Below, one piece after another: positions 35,584 through 44,328 of a stretch of 64,000 bases of DNA (positions within the stretch are counted from its first letter, which is position 1; every line of letters begins with the position of its first letter). Origin of the DNA: Pseudoalteromonas luteoviolacea NCIMB 1944. Its GTDB lineage: Bacteria > Pseudomonadota > Gammaproteobacteria > Enterobacterales > Alteromonadaceae. Below the pieces are notes generated by a model. The model was not told the DNA's origin and did not search any database. It saw only the letters and a list, made by a program, of their open reading frames with translations. The position numbers were made by a program, and so were the translations under genes. The stretch covers positions 248,001-312,000 of the forward strand of contig NZ_AUXS01000042.1 of assembly GCF_001625565.1 (NCBI RefSeq). Direction: 5' to 3'.

Positions 35584-36759
35584 ATGAAGAAGTTGGCAAT
35601 GGCCTCACTGGCATTGTGTATGGCGTCGTTAATGGGTTGTTCATCAAGTGACGATGAAGAGGAGTTAGTGCTCCCTGAAATCGTCAATCAATTTGAACCA
35701 CAAACAGTTTGGCAAGAGTCGCTAGGTGATGGTGTCGAACACTATTTCTCGCGCTTGACACCGACTGCACACGATAATCGAATTTTTGCAGCGGAGCGAA
35801 AAGGCTTGGTTGCTGCATACAGTGCGGAAGATGGCGAGCAACTGTGGGAAATTGACACCCGAAAAGATACCTCAATCTGGCCGTGGGCAGACGATGACTC
35901 GGCAAAGTTATCCGGGGGTATTTTGCAGGCGTATGGCAAGATATATATCGGTTCTGAACATGGTGAAGTTATCGCACTGGATCGTGAAAGCGGCGACGTT
36001 GTATGGCGCAAGTCTGTACCCGGTGAAGCTTTGTCTTCTCCCAGTGCTGGTGACGGTTTAGTTTATGTCAACTTAGGTTCTGGCAAATTACTTGCGTTGC
36101 ACCCTGATACAGGTGAAGAGCGTTGGAGTTATGAGCAAGAAGTTCCGGCTTTAACACTTCGAGGGTTAAGCTCACCAACGTCTGCAAATGGCGGCGTTTT
36201 GATCGGTGAAGAAAGTGGCAAGCTTAGTGTGCTTATCGCTGAAAGTGGATTTACAGCTTGGAGCGCCGATGTTGCACTTGCAGAAGGTGCCTCTGAGTTT
36301 GAGCGCTTGGTCGATGTTGATACAAAACCTGTGGTATCCGGTGCGTACGTTTACACGATAGCGTATAATGGCAAACTTGCAGCCATTGATGTGCGTAATG
36401 GTAGCGTTGTATGGGATCGTGAATATAGCAGTTATCGCGATTTGGCCATTGAACTAAATACGATTTACTTGGTAGATAGTGATGGCGTGCTCTATGCTCT
36501 AGATAAAGACTCTGGAACAGAGCGCTGGAGCCAAGCTGGCCTAAGAGGTTGGTACTTAACGGCACCTACTGTTGCTGGTAATTATGTTGTTGTTGGTGAT
36601 CAGGAAGGTAACCTGCACTGGCTTGATAAACAAACTGGTGATTTAGTTTCTCGTCAAGAGTTTGATAGTTCGGGCTTTTTTGTTGAACCCATCGTAGTCG
36701 ATGATAAGTTGATCGTATACACCCGTGATGGTGAGATCAGTGCGATAAGAATCCCTTAA
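35584..36759 (+). CDS. bamB: Outer-membrane protein assembly factor BamB
   Basis: 391 residues, lipoprotein signal MKKLAMASLALCMASLMGC, then an eight-bladed PQQ-type beta-propeller (repeats such as DGEQLWEIDTRK, SGDVVWRKSVPG, NGSVVWDREYS, SGTERWSQAGL). BamB is the propeller lipoprotein of the BAM complex. AAGGAG site before ATG; a hairpin terminator follows. Confidence 0.97.
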   Translation: MKKLAMASLALCMASLMGCSSSDDEEELVLPEIVNQFEPQTVWQESLGDGVEHYFSRLTPTAHDNRIFAAERKGLVAAYSAEDGEQLWEIDTRKDTSIWPWADDDSAKLSGGILQAYGKIYIGSEHGEVIALDRESGDVVWRKSVPGEALSSPSAGDGLVYVNLGSGKLLALHPDTGEERWSYEQEVPALTLRGLSSPTSANGGVLIGEESGKLSVLIAESGFTAWSADVALAEGASEFERLVDVDTKPVVSGAYVYTIAYNGKLAAIDVRNGSVVWDREYSSYRDLAIELNTIYLVDSDGVLYALDKDSGTERWSQAGLRGWYLTAPTVAGNYVVVGDQEGNLHWLDKQTGDLVSRQEFDSSGFFVEPIVVDDKLIVYTRDGEISAIRIP

Positions 36760-36784
36760 TCATCACTGACGTAAAGGTTTTTGT

Positions 36785-36809
36785 AAGGCTTCGCACTGCG
36801 AAGCCTTTT
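36785..36809 (+). terminator. Terminator or attenuator between bamB and der
   Basis: Perfect 10-bp stem AAGGCTTCGC / GCGAAGCCTT with a 3-nt loop, followed by TTGTTGTTT. The der ATG is about 24 bp further on, so read-through or a start within the region must supply der. Confidence 0.8.
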
Positions 36810-36832
36810 GTTGTTTAAAGAAGAGGTAGTCT

Positions 36833-38305
36833 ATGCTTCCTGTGATCGCTCTGGTAGGGCGACCAAATGTGGGGAAATCCACATTATTTAATCGTTTAAC
36901 GCGTACACGAGACGCACTTGTCGCCGATTTTCCGGGTCTAACTCGCGACCGTAAATATGGTCAGGCTGACTATGATGGCTATGAGTTCATTGTTGTAGAT
37001 ACAGGTGGTATCGACGGCAGTGAAGAGGGCATCGAAACGGAAATGGCTGAGCAGTCGCTACTGGCGATTGAAGAAGCGGACATTGTATTGTTCTTGGTGG
37101 ATGCGCGCGCAGGTATGACAGCTGCGGATCAAGCCATTGCGCAGCACTTAAGGAAGCAAGAAAAAAAGAGTTTCATTGTTGCAAATAAGACTGACGGCAT
37201 AGACGCTGATTCAAGCTGCGCGGAGTTTTACCAATTAGCACTGGGTGATATTCATCAAATCGCAGCAGCGCATGGCCGTGGTGTGACTCAATTACTTGAT
37301 GCAACACTGAGCCCCATCATTTCTGAACTTGCTCAGCAAGATGACGAAATTGCACAAGATGATGACAGTATTGCCGAGCTTTACCTTGAAGGTGAGGAAG
37401 CACCTGAAGAAGGAAAAACAGGATTTGAAGACAAGCCTGTTAAGCTGGCAATTATTGGTCGCCCTAATGTAGGAAAGTCAACGCTAACAAACCGCATTTT
37501 AGGCGAAGAGCGTGTGATTGTTTATGATATGCCTGGCACGACGCGCGATTCAATTTATATTCCGATGACCCGCAATGAGCGAGAGTACGTTTTAATTGAT
37601 ACGGCAGGTGTACGTAAGCGTAAAAAAGTCAGTGATGTGGTTGAGAAGTTCTCGGTTATTAAGACCTTAAAAGCGATTGAAGATGCCAACGTTATCTTGT
37701 TAGTTGTTGATGCGCGTGAGGGGATTTCTGACCAAGACTTAAGCCTGCTGGGCTTTGCTTTGAACTCTGGCCGTTCACTGGTTATAGCTGTGAATAAGTG
37801 GGATGGGTTGGATAATTACGTGAAAGAGAGGATTAAGTCTGAGCTGGATCGTCGTTTAGGCTTTATTGACTTTGCCCGTTTACACTTTATTTCTGCGCTG
37901 CACGGTACAGGTGTTGGCCATTTGTTTGAGTCAGTTGATGAAGCATATGAATCTGCAACGAAGCGTGTCAGCACCGCAATGCTGAGACGTATCATGGATA
38001 TGGCACAAGCAGATCACCAGCCGCCACTAGTGCGTGGTAGACGTGTGAAACTAAAATATGCGCATGCCGGTGGTTACAATCCCCCAAGGATTGTTATTCA
38101 TGGCAACCAAGTGCATGACTTACCGGATAGCTACAAACGCTACCTGATGAACTATTATCGTAAGGCGCTCAATATTATGGGGACGCCGATAAAAATTGAG
38201 TTCAGAGAGGGTGATAACCCGTATTCAGGCCGAACTAATAAAATGACGTTGTCACAAAAACGCAAACTCAGAGCGTTTACTAAAGAGCAACGGAACAAAA
38301 CATAA
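36833..38305 (+). CDS. der: Ribosome biogenesis GTPase Der (EngA)
   Basis: 490 residues with two tandem GTPase domains: G1 motifs GRPNVGKSTLFN and GRPNVGKSTLTN, G3 DTGG and DTAG, NKWD in the second domain; a C-terminal KH-like domain ends in the basic tail KLRAFTKEQRNKT. In the first domain the G4 motif reads NKTD. Needed for 50S assembly. The acidic linker between the domains is longer than minimal. Own terminator follows. Confidence 0.98.
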   Translation: MLPVIALVGRPNVGKSTLFNRLTRTRDALVADFPGLTRDRKYGQADYDGYEFIVVDTGGIDGSEEGIETEMAEQSLLAIEEADIVLFLVDARAGMTAADQAIAQHLRKQEKKSFIVANKTDGIDADSSCAEFYQLALGDIHQIAAAHGRGVTQLLDATLSPIISELAQQDDEIAQDDDSIAELYLEGEEAPEEGKTGFEDKPVKLAIIGRPNVGKSTLTNRILGEERVIVYDMPGTTRDSIYIPMTRNEREYVLIDTAGVRKRKKVSDVVEKFSVIKTLKAIEDANVILLVVDAREGISDQDLSLLGFALNSGRSLVIAVNKWDGLDNYVKERIKSELDRRLGFIDFARLHFISALHGTGVGHLFESVDEAYESATKRVSTAMLRRIMDMAQADHQPPLVRGRRVKLKYAHAGGYNPPRIVIHGNQVHDLPDSYKRYLMNYYRKALNIMGTPIKIEFREGDNPYSGRTNKMTLSQKRKLRAFTKEQRNKT

Positions 38306-38333
38306 AAAATGGCGCGTAAAGCGCCATTTTTTT
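38305..38333 (+). terminator. Rho-independent terminator of der
   Basis: AAAAATGGCGC / GCGCCATTTTT perfect 11-bp stem with a GTAAA loop and continued T run, starting at the last base of the stop codon. Confidence 0.95.
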
Positions 38334-38468
38334 GCTATTTGCCTTATTAAATTTTGTAAAATATATTTTTTACATGCAACAGGCGGTAGGTATTGATTTG
38401 TGAGCTAGCCTTTACGCTGCTCATTAATTATGCTTTATTAGTATAAATTTGTTTAACTTATTGTTGTG

Positions 38469-38858
38469 ATGCATTTTCTTAAAACAGTCATTTATGTAGA
38501 TGATGTCGAAGAAGTCTTAGATTTTTATTTTCAAGCTTTTGGGTTGAGTGCTCACTCAGTAACAGAGAATGGTGATTATGGTGAGTTAGACACCGGAACA
38601 GTCCTGCTGGCTTTTGCAACACACCCAGTTGCGCAATCCCAATTCAAACAAAATTATATTCGCTCTCAGCCAAAGCAGCCTGCTTTGGGATTTGAATTGA
38701 CACTTGGTTGTGAGAATGTGTCTAGCAGTTATGATAAAGCCGTTGCAGCGGGGGCTGAGCCTCTGTGTGCTCCATGCCAAAAAGGCGTACATATACAGGC
38801 ATATGTACGCGCGATAGAGGGGACGCTAATTGCGTTAGTCAGCGAGAGCACGAGCTAG
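38469..38858 (+). CDS. VOC family (glyoxalase/bleomycin-resistance-like) protein
   Basis: 129 residues from the ATG at 38469 (a GTG lies one codon upstream). Opens with a VOC-style strand MHFLKTVIYVDDVEEVLDFYFQ split over the first 22 residues, and continues through GDYGELDTGTVLLAF and GFELTLGCENV to IEGTLIALV. Members bind a metal or act as small-molecule binders; the ligand cannot be predicted. Its end overlaps the convergent DUF2750 gene by 24 bp. Confidence 0.82.
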   Translation: MHFLKTVIYVDDVEEVLDFYFQAFGLSAHSVTENGDYGELDTGTVLLAFATHPVAQSQFKQNYIRSQPKQPALGFELTLGCENVSSSYDKAVAAGAEPLCAPCQKGVHIQAYVRAIEGTLIALVSESTS

Positions 38859-39185
38859 ACTGACAGGCTCGATTTCAATACACACGTTATCGTTATTCCA
38901 GTTGATACCAACCAGTGCACTGTCATCCCTTAAGTCTTCTACCCACTCATCTAGGAAAGTATCTAGACCAATTTCAATAGGTTTAAACTCTTCCCACTCG
39001 TCTTTGCACTGCTCTTGCGCTGCGGATTCGTCGCTCCAGAGTAGTAACACGTCTGATTCTTCAAACTGATTGGATTCCACAATCACAAAACCGCCATCTT
39101 CCGCACCCAGTGCCCATAACTGTTCACTTTGTTTCACAACGGTGACAAAGTTGACTACTTCTGACTCTAATTCAAGATCATTCAT
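38835..39185 (-). CDS. DUF2750 domain-containing protein
   Basis: 116 residues from the ATG at 39185, preceded by a GGTAAA site; an in-frame upstream ATG would overlap the GST gene and lacks support. Acidic, tryptophan-rich protein with LWALGAEDGGFVI, VLLLWSDESAAQEQC and LDTFLDEWVEDL, a pattern I associate with DUF2750. Function unknown. Probably co-transcribed with the GST gene upstream (19-bp gap). Confidence 0.75.
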   Translation of the reverse strand: MNDLELESEVVNFVTVVKQSEQLWALGAEDGGFVIVESNQFEESDVLLLWSDESAAQEQCKDEWEEFKPIEIGLDTFLDEWVEDLRDDSALVGINWNNDNVCIEIEPVSLARALAD

Positions 39186-39204
39186 ATTATTTACCAGTAT
39201 AAAA

Positions 39205-39798
39205 TTAACTGCGCGGATCCGTTGCTTGAGCATGTTTGTTGTCTTGCCAGTTCTCTAGATGATTTAACAGCCCTTCGTGATTGTTAATATCGGCTAGATT
39301 TCTGAATCGGATCCAGTCTAACAGGCAGTATAAACTGATCTGCAAATACTCGCAGTTCAAAAATACATCTGTTGTGCATTGTCTATCTAAATAGGTCAAT
39401 GTTTCAGTTATACGTTCGCGTTGTAAATTAAAAAACAACACATCTGCTTTTGTATCAAACCCTGAACGCTCGCCTAGTAGTATCTCGACCAGTGAATCGT
39501 TGCAGGCATTGATGGTTGTTAGTAAGTTTTCCTGCTGCCAGTTTAAATGGGGTAATGAGTACTTTGTTTGCAAGTATCTGGCTATGACATTGGAATCACA
39601 TACAGTGTTTTCCCCACAGATTAAAAAGGGAATTTTACGCGCGGGATTGTGCTTGATAAGAGTTTCACGCTCTTCAGGGTTAAATATATCAATGGCCTTA
39701 TAATCTACTGTAAGATTATGCATTGCGCAGTATATTCTTAATCTTCTGACATAGGGTGATGTATTGGAGCCATATAAAATCAAAGTGTGTTCCCTCAT
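39205..39798 (-). CDS. Glutathione S-transferase family protein
   Basis: 197 residues. Thioredoxin-like N-terminal domain with LYGSNTSPYVRRLRIYC, the cis-proline region ARKIPFLI and the glutathione gamma-Glu contact CDSNVIARYL; all-helical C-terminal domain (SLYCLLDWIRFRN). Probably glutathione conjugation or reduction, substrate unknown. First gene of a two-gene minus-strand unit with DUF2750. Confidence 0.85.
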   Translation of the reverse strand: MREHTLILYGSNTSPYVRRLRIYCAMHNLTVDYKAIDIFNPEERETLIKHNPARKIPFLICGENTVCDSNVIARYLQTKYSLPHLNWQQENLLTTINACNDSLVEILLGERSGFDTKADVLFFNLQRERITETLTYLDRQCTTDVFLNCEYLQISLYCLLDWIRFRNLADINNHEGLLNHLENWQDNKHAQATDPRS

Positions 39799-39897
39799 TG
39801 GTTTTAGTGACTATGAGTGTAGCATGTCATCAGCTGAATTTAAGAGTGTAATGTTTGGATGTACTAGAAGCGTATTAGACTTGAAAGGGTTGGAAAT

Positions 39898-39928
39898 TAG
39901 GGTAGTAGACAATATAACTCCTACCCTA
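39898..39928 (-). terminator. Hairpin just after the parvulin gene
   Basis: TAGGGTAG (39898-39905) / CTACCCTA (39921-39928), 15-nt loop, 8 bp beyond the ppiC stop. Little T follows on the minus strand, so function as a terminator is uncertain. Confidence 0.4.
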
Positions 39929-39935
39929 GGTGATG

Positions 39936-40217
39936 TTAATCTTGTCGACTTGTGACTTCTAACAGATGATAGCCAAACTGTGTTTGTACAGGCCCTTGAA
40001 CTTCGTTTAGTGGTGCAGAAAATACAACCTTATCGAATTCAGGTACCATCATGCCAGGTCCAAATTCTCCAAGTGCACCACCGTCTTGTCCTGAAGGACA
40101 ATTGGAAAACTCTTTGGCTAGATCCGCAAAGTCTTCTCCACTTGCGATACGTTGCTTGAGCTCCAAGCATTGCGCCTCGCTGTCTACTAAAATATGTCTT
40201 GCACTTGCTAATGTCAT
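39936..40217 (-). CDS. ppiC: Peptidyl-prolyl cis-trans isomerase, parvulin type
   Basis: 93 residues from the ATG at 40217, chosen because GGAGAGAAG directly precedes it and because E. coli PpiC has the same length; a start 11 codons upstream is possible. The parvulin core is clear: ASARHILVDSE, ADLAKEFSNCPSGQDGG, LGEFGPGMMVPEFD, QFGYHLLEV. Cytoplasmic proline isomerase. Lies downstream of the glutathione peroxidase gene on the same strand. Confidence 0.9.
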   Translation of the reverse strand: MTLASARHILVDSEAQCLELKQRIASGEDFADLAKEFSNCPSGQDGGALGEFGPGMMVPEFDKVVFSAPLNEVQGPVQTQFGYHLLEVTSRQD

Positions 40218-40288
40218 CTTCTCTCCATGCCTTGCCTGATTTTTATTCATACCTTATTCTAATGCAAAAGTGGTAAAAGCGCATGCTT

Positions 40289-40822
40289 TTACCTGATTTG
40301 CTTTTCAATTGCTTTCGCGAGCTCTTCTGACAATGGTTTTGTGCGGCTGCCAAAACGCTGTATTGTTTTTCTATCTGCAGATACAAGATATTTATAAAAA
40401 TTCCATTTTGGAGAGCCTGCTTGTTCACCTAAATGTTTAAAAACGGGGTTGGCATCACTGCCTCGAACAGGGCTTGTTGCAAGCATGGTAAAGGTAACGC
40501 CGTAGTTTACAAAGCATACCTTAGCCGTGTCTGCTTCATCGTTTTCTTCTTGGAAAAAATCATCAGATGGGAAGCCCAGCACTACAAGACCCTTATCTTT
40601 GTACTGTTGATGTAACGCTTCAAGATCTTTAAATTGCCCGGTGAAGCCACAATTACTAGCGGTATTTACAATGAGTAACGGCTTATTTTTAAACTGGCAT
40701 AAATTGACAGTGTCTTTTGAGCGCAGTTTTCTCAGTTCGACAGCGGTAAAGTCATCGCATTGAGCAAATGCAAGTGGGCTGCTTAGAGCGAATATAAGGC
40801 TTAAAATTGTCTTTTTTAACAT
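40289..40822 (-). CDS. Glutathione peroxidase family protein, periplasmic
   Basis: 177 residues with a signal peptide (MLKKTILSLIFALSSPLAFA). The peroxidatic cysteine is C58 in NTASNCGFT, and KWNFYKYLV supplies the family tryptophan. The usual second motif FPCNQF is replaced by FPSDDFFQE, so the canonical glutamine is shifted or missing. Probably reduces peroxides in the periplasm with a thiol partner rather than glutathione. Divergent from a hybrid kinase across about 345 bp. Confidence 0.88.
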   Translation of the reverse strand: MLKKTILSLIFALSSPLAFAQCDDFTAVELRKLRSKDTVNLCQFKNKPLLIVNTASNCGFTGQFKDLEALHQQYKDKGLVVLGFPSDDFFQEENDEADTAKVCFVNYGVTFTMLATSPVRGSDANPVFKHLGEQAGSPKWNFYKYLVSADRKTIQRFGSRTKPLSEELAKAIEKQIR

Positions 40823-41167
40823 GGTAAATTCCGTTGTTTATTGTTTTTACGTGTGTCGAAAGAAATAGTTCATCTTGTGTTAGCAATTTAGCGATAGCTA
40901 AATAAGAATACAGTTCACTGTACCAACAATTTTGGTGCAATCTAATGGAGCTACACGCCTTTTTACACAATAGAGATTATCACAAATTTGATAAAGAGTG
41001 ATTGCCCCAAAATCTGCGACAATAAATTGATAGCGCCTGATTGATGTCGACATACAGCTCTTGTACACGATAGTTTTTTTAGCGTAAAAGTCCCTTCTTT
41101 TTGATTCGTGCAATGATTGTTATAAATTGAACTACACTAAGCTGTACCATGGAAAAAGGGTATAACT
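40823..41167. other. Divergent spacer between glutathione peroxidase and hybrid kinase
   Basis: 345 bp with no supported gene. It must hold both promoters; no clear consensus boxes were assigned. Confidence 0.5.
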
Positions 41168-43120
41168 ATGACAAATAAAGTATTGATCATAGACAGCAAT
41201 AGTGTTTTAGCTATGCGTATTAAAGTGCTGTTCGAGTTACTGGGCAGTGAAGTGGAACACATACATTACGAAACACTGGATAATCAAACTTGTTTCGCTC
41301 ACTTTGATGTTATTGCTATTGCTCACGGGATCCCGCCTGAGTATTTTGAAATTTTAGATGTGCTGAGTCAGCATGAGAAAATCATCTTGTTGGCCCCAAA
41401 ACCAGAAAACTCTGAACACCTGAGTGCCTTTAGCCAGTTAAACCGTGTACTGTCAAATGCAATTGTGATTTACCCATTTTTTGGCAATAAAGAAATTACA
41501 GGTTTGCTAGAACGGGTAATGGAAATTGGTGAGCAGGCACAATTGCTGCTGCCAAAAGTGTTATTGGTTGACCATATTCCTTCACGGCTCAAGCAATTGT
41601 CGGTGAGCCTCACTGGCGCGCAATTGGATGTGAAAACTGCGAGTAATGCACATGAAGCGGGGTTGTTAGCGAAAGAGCATAGCTTTGATTTGCTTATCTG
41701 TGATTTTAACTTGCAAGAAGAAACGGGACTGGATGTTTTTGAACAAGTTAGAAGTTACCATATTAATTGTCGTTGTTTATTAATGACATCAAGAGAGAGT
41801 CAAGTTGATACATTAAAAGCAATCCGACAGGGAGTGGAAGATGTTCTGACAAAGCCCGTTGATGAGAATGCGCTATTGCAATCGTTACATAAACTCTGGC
41901 AAACAGAGCTGTTGAGGCGGCACAATCAAGAGCTGGTTGAGCGTTTGCAAGACACAGTCGATGCATTGATCGAGCGTGATAGCTTACTGCGGGTCATTTA
42001 TAAACACACTCCAGATCCGATTATGCTGTTTAACTTAAAAGGGTTTGTAATTGAAGCGAATGATGCCTGTTTAAATCTGTTTGGCCTCAATGCAGAGCAG
42101 CTTGAATCCCACTCTATTTTTAATTTATTTGAGCGTCAGTCTGTAGAGGCTTTAAAAAACCGGATTGAAGCCGGTTTGATGGCAAGGCATTTTGACTGTG
42201 ACTTGGTTCTGCCTAGGCCCGATGGGCTCTCAATTCCTTTAATGGGTACGTTTATTGAAATTGACCATCACGGAGAAATAGGGCTGGCGGCGATTTTCAA
42301 AAACGTCGCGCATCTGAAGCGTAAACAGCAGTTACTAGAAGAAGCCAAAGAAGTGTTAGAGGCGGAAGTTCAAGCAAGAACCGCACAACTTCAATCTGCA
42401 AAAGAGGCAGCTGAACGCGCGAATATCAGTAAATCAGAGTTTTTAGCAAATATGTCCCATGAATTGCGCACTCCAATGCATTCTATTTTGAGCTTCGCGC
42501 GCTTTGGTCTTGATAAGCTGGCCGCGAATGAAGCGCCAATTGAAAAGCTCACCAAGTATTTATCAAGGATCGAAACCAGTGGTGAAAGGTTGCTTCTACT
42601 GCTCAATAATTTACTCGACTTGTCGAAATTAGATGCTGGGCGCTTCCCTTTTAATCCTAGTGTTCATAATTTCACCGCCATTCTCGCGGAGGGAGTGGAG
42701 GATGTATCCGGATTAGCGATGAAAAAGTGCATTTCTATTAATTTGCATGCACAAGAAAGTGGGATCGAGATTTTATGCGATAGAGACCAAATGGTACAAG
42801 TGGTTAGAAACCTATTGGGTAATGCGCTTAAATTCAGTCCGGAAAACAGTCAGGTGCAGGTTTATCTTTCCAGCACTGTGGATACTTTAAACCTGACGAT
42901 TTGTGATCAAGGAGTTGGTATTCCTAAAGATGAGTTGGAACACATATTTGATAAATTTGCACAAAGCAGCAAAACCAATAGCGGAGCAGGGGGAACAGGC
43001 TTAGGCCTTGCTATTTGCAAAGAGTTTGTTCTGTTACATAAAGGGTGTATTTATGCGCGAAATGGCGATAGTGGTGGCGCTGAGTTCGTCATTGAATTGC
43101 CCTACAATCAAGGTAACTAG
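41168..43120 (+). CDS. Hybrid histidine kinase with two N-terminal receiver-like domains and PAS
   Basis: 650 residues, no transmembrane segment, so cytoplasmic. Residues 1-120 look like a degenerate receiver (KVLIIDSNSVLAMR, but HFDVIAIAHG lacks the phospho-Asp). A second receiver (about 128-245) has D179 in LLICDFNLQEE and the lysine in LTKPVDE. A PAS domain follows (HTPDPIMLFNLKGFVIEAND), a coiled coil, HisKA FLANMSHELRTPMH with H431, and an ATPase domain (NLLGNALKFS, DQGVGIP, GGTGLGLAI). 56 bp upstream of a response regulator on the same strand, its likely partner. Confidence 0.9.
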   Translation: MTNKVLIIDSNSVLAMRIKVLFELLGSEVEHIHYETLDNQTCFAHFDVIAIAHGIPPEYFEILDVLSQHEKIILLAPKPENSEHLSAFSQLNRVLSNAIVIYPFFGNKEITGLLERVMEIGEQAQLLLPKVLLVDHIPSRLKQLSVSLTGAQLDVKTASNAHEAGLLAKEHSFDLLICDFNLQEETGLDVFEQVRSYHINCRCLLMTSRESQVDTLKAIRQGVEDVLTKPVDENALLQSLHKLWQTELLRRHNQELVERLQDTVDALIERDSLLRVIYKHTPDPIMLFNLKGFVIEANDACLNLFGLNAEQLESHSIFNLFERQSVEALKNRIEAGLMARHFDCDLVLPRPDGLSIPLMGTFIEIDHHGEIGLAAIFKNVAHLKRKQQLLEEAKEVLEAEVQARTAQLQSAKEAAERANISKSEFLANMSHELRTPMHSILSFARFGLDKLAANEAPIEKLTKYLSRIETSGERLLLLLNNLLDLSKLDAGRFPFNPSVHNFTAILAEGVEDVSGLAMKKCISINLHAQESGIEILCDRDQMVQVVRNLLGNALKFSPENSQVQVYLSSTVDTLNLTICDQGVGIPKDELEHIFDKFAQSSKTNSGAGGTGLGLAICKEFVLLHKGCIYARNGDSGGAEFVIELPYNQGN

Positions 43121-43176
43121 CGACAAGTTAAATCCCCGACTATAACTATATGGAAAGAGCACAAGGAATTTAAATC

Positions 43177-44310
43177 ATGGCACTACAACGAATTTTAGCA
43201 GTGGACGATGAACCATTTAACCTCGAAATCATTGAAGAAATTTTAGAAGATCTAGACTTTGAAATCATGACTGCAACCAGCGGGCAAGAGTGTCTGGAAG
43301 TTGTTGAGTCCTTTGACCCCCAAGTGATTCTACTGGATGTTAGCATGCCCCAAATGAGTGGCTATGAAGTGTGCAGAGAAATCAAGGCCAACCCCAAATT
43401 ACAGCATATTATAGTTATGTTTGTATCGGCGCGAGGGTCTGTTGAAGAGCGTATGGAGGGGTACTCTGTTGGCGCCGAAGACTATATTGTAAAACCGTTT
43501 GGTCACAGTGAACTAAAAGCAAAACTGTTGCATTTAGGGCAGATGTTATTAGAAAAAGATATTCTAGAGCAGCAAATAGAAGATGCGACAACCACTGCAT
43601 TTAGCGCGATGGCGACAAGTAGTGAAATGGGCCAAATTGTCAATTTTGTTGAGCAAGTGGGTAATATTCAAGATGTGTCCGAGCTTGCAAATGCGCTGAT
43701 CAGCTGTCTCGCCAATTTTGGTTTGAGCTGCAATATTGAAATGCGGGTCAGTGGTGAAAGGCAGCACTTTGCTTCTACCGGCTTGTGTTCACCAATTGTG
43801 ATGGAGCTGTTTGAAATTTTACATTCAAAGGGGCGACTGCATGAGTTTACAAATAGAATACTGGTTAACTACGAGCTGCTAAGCGTACTCATCCTCAATA
43901 TGCCGTCCGAAGATCCAGATAAACACGGCCGCATTCGTGATCATATATGTTTTATCGTGAGTGTGACAGAGCAACAGTTGTTATCGATTTTGACCAAAGA
44001 CACTTTGATAAATCAACAGCGAGAGCTAAACGGGGCAATTAAAACCATCCATAGCAAATTTTCCGGTTTGCTATCTATGCTCAACAACAACCGTTCGCAA
44101 AACGAAGCAATATTTAAACGCCTTCAAGAGTTGTTTGAATCACGCATTCCTTCAATGGGGTTAGATGAAGATCAAGAGGTGTTTATTTTTACGCATATTG
44201 ATGAAGCAATTCAGAGTTCTGTAGCGAGAGAGGAGGCAATCGCTCAAGTGAAGGAAGCGTTTGCTGAAATAGAACATGACCTGTGTACACTCACGCGAGA
44301 TGAACCTTAA
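43177..44310 (+). CDS. Response regulator with unclassified C-terminal domain
   Basis: 377 residues. N-terminal receiver with the acidic pair D10/D11, D54 (ILLDVSMPQMSG) and K106 (YIVKPFGH). After a helical linker, residues about 140-260 resemble a GAF-like sensory fold (NALISCLANFGLSCNIEMRV), followed by a helical end. No DNA-binding or enzymatic output domain is recognisable. Likely receives phosphate from the kinase encoded upstream. AAGGAAT site before ATG. Confidence 0.83.
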   Translation: MALQRILAVDDEPFNLEIIEEILEDLDFEIMTATSGQECLEVVESFDPQVILLDVSMPQMSGYEVCREIKANPKLQHIIVMFVSARGSVEERMEGYSVGAEDYIVKPFGHSELKAKLLHLGQMLLEKDILEQQIEDATTTAFSAMATSSEMGQIVNFVEQVGNIQDVSELANALISCLANFGLSCNIEMRVSGERQHFASTGLCSPIVMELFEILHSKGRLHEFTNRILVNYELLSVLILNMPSEDPDKHGRIRDHICFIVSVTEQQLLSILTKDTLINQQRELNGAIKTIHSKFSGLLSMLNNNRSQNEAIFKRLQELFESRIPSMGLDEDQEVFIFTHIDEAIQSSVAREEAIAQVKEAFAEIEHDLCTLTRDEP

Positions 44311-44328
44311 CGATAGAATTGAAGCTTA

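Noticed and set aside
39764..39955. A 63-codon plus-strand frame between GST and ppiC
   Set aside because: Overlaps both flanking genes' ends and has no motif or ribosome site.
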